Below, one piece after another: positions 51,187 to 52,074 of a DNA stretch of 52,074 nucleotides. Source of the DNA: Rhizobium sullae. GTDB taxonomy: Bacteria; Pseudomonadota; Alphaproteobacteria; Rhizobiales; Rhizobiaceae. Both the position numbers and the translations under genes were made by a program. The stretch is taken from the NCBI RefSeq assembly GCF_900169785.1, contig NZ_FWER01000038.1:1-52074 (forward strand), in the 5' to 3' direction. The stretch's first letter is position 1. Each line of letters opens with the position of its first letter. The notes under the pieces were generated by a model. The model saw nothing but the letters and a program-made list of their open reading frames with translations. It did not search any database and was not told the origin of the DNA.

Positions 51187-52074
51187 ATGACACAGGCCAA
51201 AGGCACGAAACTCAAGATCGGCGTAGTGGGATGCGGCAACATTTCGATGGCCTACATGCGCAACGCTCCGCTGTTTTCGGGGGTCGAGATCACGGCCTGC
51301 GCAGACCTCGACGGGCAAGCGGCGCGGCGCCGTGCAGACCAATTCAACCTACGCGCAACCGATGTCGATTCCCTGATCACCGCCGATGGCATCGATCTCG
51401 TCTTGAACCTGACCGTTCCGTCTGCGCATTTCGACGTCTCCATGCGCGCGCTGTCGGCCGGAAAACATGTCTTCACGGAAAAGCCTCTGGGCGTGACCGC
51501 CGACGAGGGACGCCGCCTTGTCGATACGGCCGCTGCGAAGGGATTGGCTCTGGGGTCGGCCCCCGATACGTTTCTGGGCGCGGCCGGACGCCACGCGCGC
51601 CGCCTGATGGACGCCGGCGCCATCGGCAAGCCGGTGACGGGCACCGCCTTCATGATGGGGCGCGGCATGGAGCACTGGCATCCCGACCCGAGTTTCTACT
51701 ATCAGGCCGGCGCCGGACCGGTAATGGACATGGGTCCTTACTATCTCACCATGATGGTCAACTTGATGGGCCCCGTGCGCCGCGTGCAGACCGTCGCCAC
51801 CAGCGGGCACGAGGAACGGCTCATCACAGCCGAGGGGCCAAAGAAGGGCACGCGCTTCAAGGTCAGCACGCCGACCAGCGTCCTCTCTCTCCTTGAATTC
51901 CAGTGCGGTGCCACCATGACCTTCGGTGCATCCTGGGACGTGTTCCGTCACTCCAACCACCCCATCGAACTGCATGGCACGGAAGGCTCCCTACGCCTGC
52001 CAGACCCGGATAATTTCGGCGGCGTGGTTGCCCTGTCGAGCCAGGGTGCGCCGTGGCAGGAGACGGACACGGCG
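51187..52074 (+). CDS. Gfo/Idh/MocA-family dehydrogenase (second copy, cut by window end)
   Basis: 296 codons are visible and the frame is still open at the window edge. N-terminal KLKIGVVGCGNISMAYMRNAPLF binds NAD(P), TEKPLGVTADEGRRLVDTA has the catalytic Lys, and MGPYYLTMMVNLMGP is the substrate-side helix. Likely a sugar or polyol dehydrogenase of the same catabolic locus, possibly followed by transporter genes outside the window. Confidence 0.92.
   Translation, partial: MTQAKGTKLKIGVVGCGNISMAYMRNAPLFSGVEITACADLDGQAARRRADQFNLRATDVDSLITADGIDLVLNLTVPSAHFDVSMRALSAGKHVFTEKPLGVTADEGRRLVDTAAAKGLALGSAPDTFLGAAGRHARRLMDAGAIGKPVTGTAFMMGRGMEHWHPDPSFYYQAGAGPVMDMGPYYLTMMVNLMGPVRRVQTVATSGHEERLITAEGPKKGTRFKVSTPTSVLSLLEFQCGATMTFGASWDVFRHSNHPIELHGTEGSLRLPDPDNFGGVVALSSQGAPWQETDTA

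Noticed and set aside
1..52074. CRISPR arrays, rRNA operons, replication origin iterons
   Set aside because: No regularly spaced repeat-spacer units, rRNA-like sequence or rep genes were found.

Overview
The window looks like a GC-rich alphaproteobacterial replicon, most likely Rhizobiaceae (Ensifer/Rhizobium-like). This rests on protein style, fixNOQP/fixIS synteny and remnants of rhizobial plasmid functions (a TraA relaxase piece, a DinB piece, IS3 and IS66 pieces). These remnants suggest, but do not prove, that it belongs to a large plasmid or chromid. No rRNA, tRNA or CRISPR array was seen.

Region 1 (1-12.8 kb) is a lanthanide-dependent methanol oxidation locus, almost entirely on the minus strand. 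It holds the start of a glutathione-dependent formaldehyde dehydrogenase, then xoxJ, xoxG and xoxF with its paired aspartates. A divergent small exported protein follows, separated by a promoter region that carries 21-bp iterons. Next come a nitrate/taurine-type ABC importer, a small conserved protein, and a six-gene operon matching the Lut/Ped ABC system linked to lanthanide uptake (binding protein, beta-propeller, cupredoxin-like protein, ATPase, ABC-2 permease, exported helical protein).

Region 2 (13.3-22.5 kb) has a VOC-family protein and a decayed NTF2-like gene. It is followed by a cbb3 oxidase operon, ccoNOQP - small TM protein - DUF2189 - ccoI - ccoS - a 43-aa membrane peptide, with no ccoG or ccoH in this block. 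An orphan HicB-like antitoxin and a DUF983 protein close the region.

Region 3 (22.6-32.2 kb) is a Nit1C nitrilase cluster: MSMEG_0572-like protein, nitrilase, radical SAM, GNAT, AIR-synthase-like, glycosyltransferase, MSMEG_0570-like and a flavoprotein, plus a LnmK/Pnap_2097-like gene. It is divergent from a MocR/GntR-aminotransferase regulator. The intergenic region has a near-consensus sigma-54 promoter and repeated TTGAMTGYAT boxes, one more of which precedes the DUF983 gene. Nit1C clusters have been linked to cyanide/nitrile assimilation in pseudomonads.

Region 4 (32.2-41 kb) is a recombination graveyard with some live genes. Remnants are IS66 tails, an IS3 OrfA with a nonsense codon, RelE and RES toxin pieces, traA helicase and dinB, plus a frameshifted carbon-nitrogen hydrolase. 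Apparently intact genes are a D-amino-acid-oxidase-like FAD enzyme, an L,D-transpeptidase, an OmpA-type lipoprotein, a Phd/YefM antitoxin, a histidine phosphatase, an AAA kinase and a cold-shock protein.

Region 5 (41.3-52.1 kb) is an uncharacterised sugar/polyol catabolic locus. It holds a DeoR regulator, a DhnA/LsrF-type aldolase, a PfkB kinase, an MsmX/UgpC-type ABC ATPase without permeases, two Gfo/Idh/MocA dehydrogenases (one cut by the window end), two sugar-phosphate isomerase/epimerases, an alpha/beta hydrolase, a ribulose-phosphate-3-epimerase-like enzyme and a ROK kinase. The substrate cannot be read from the sequence.
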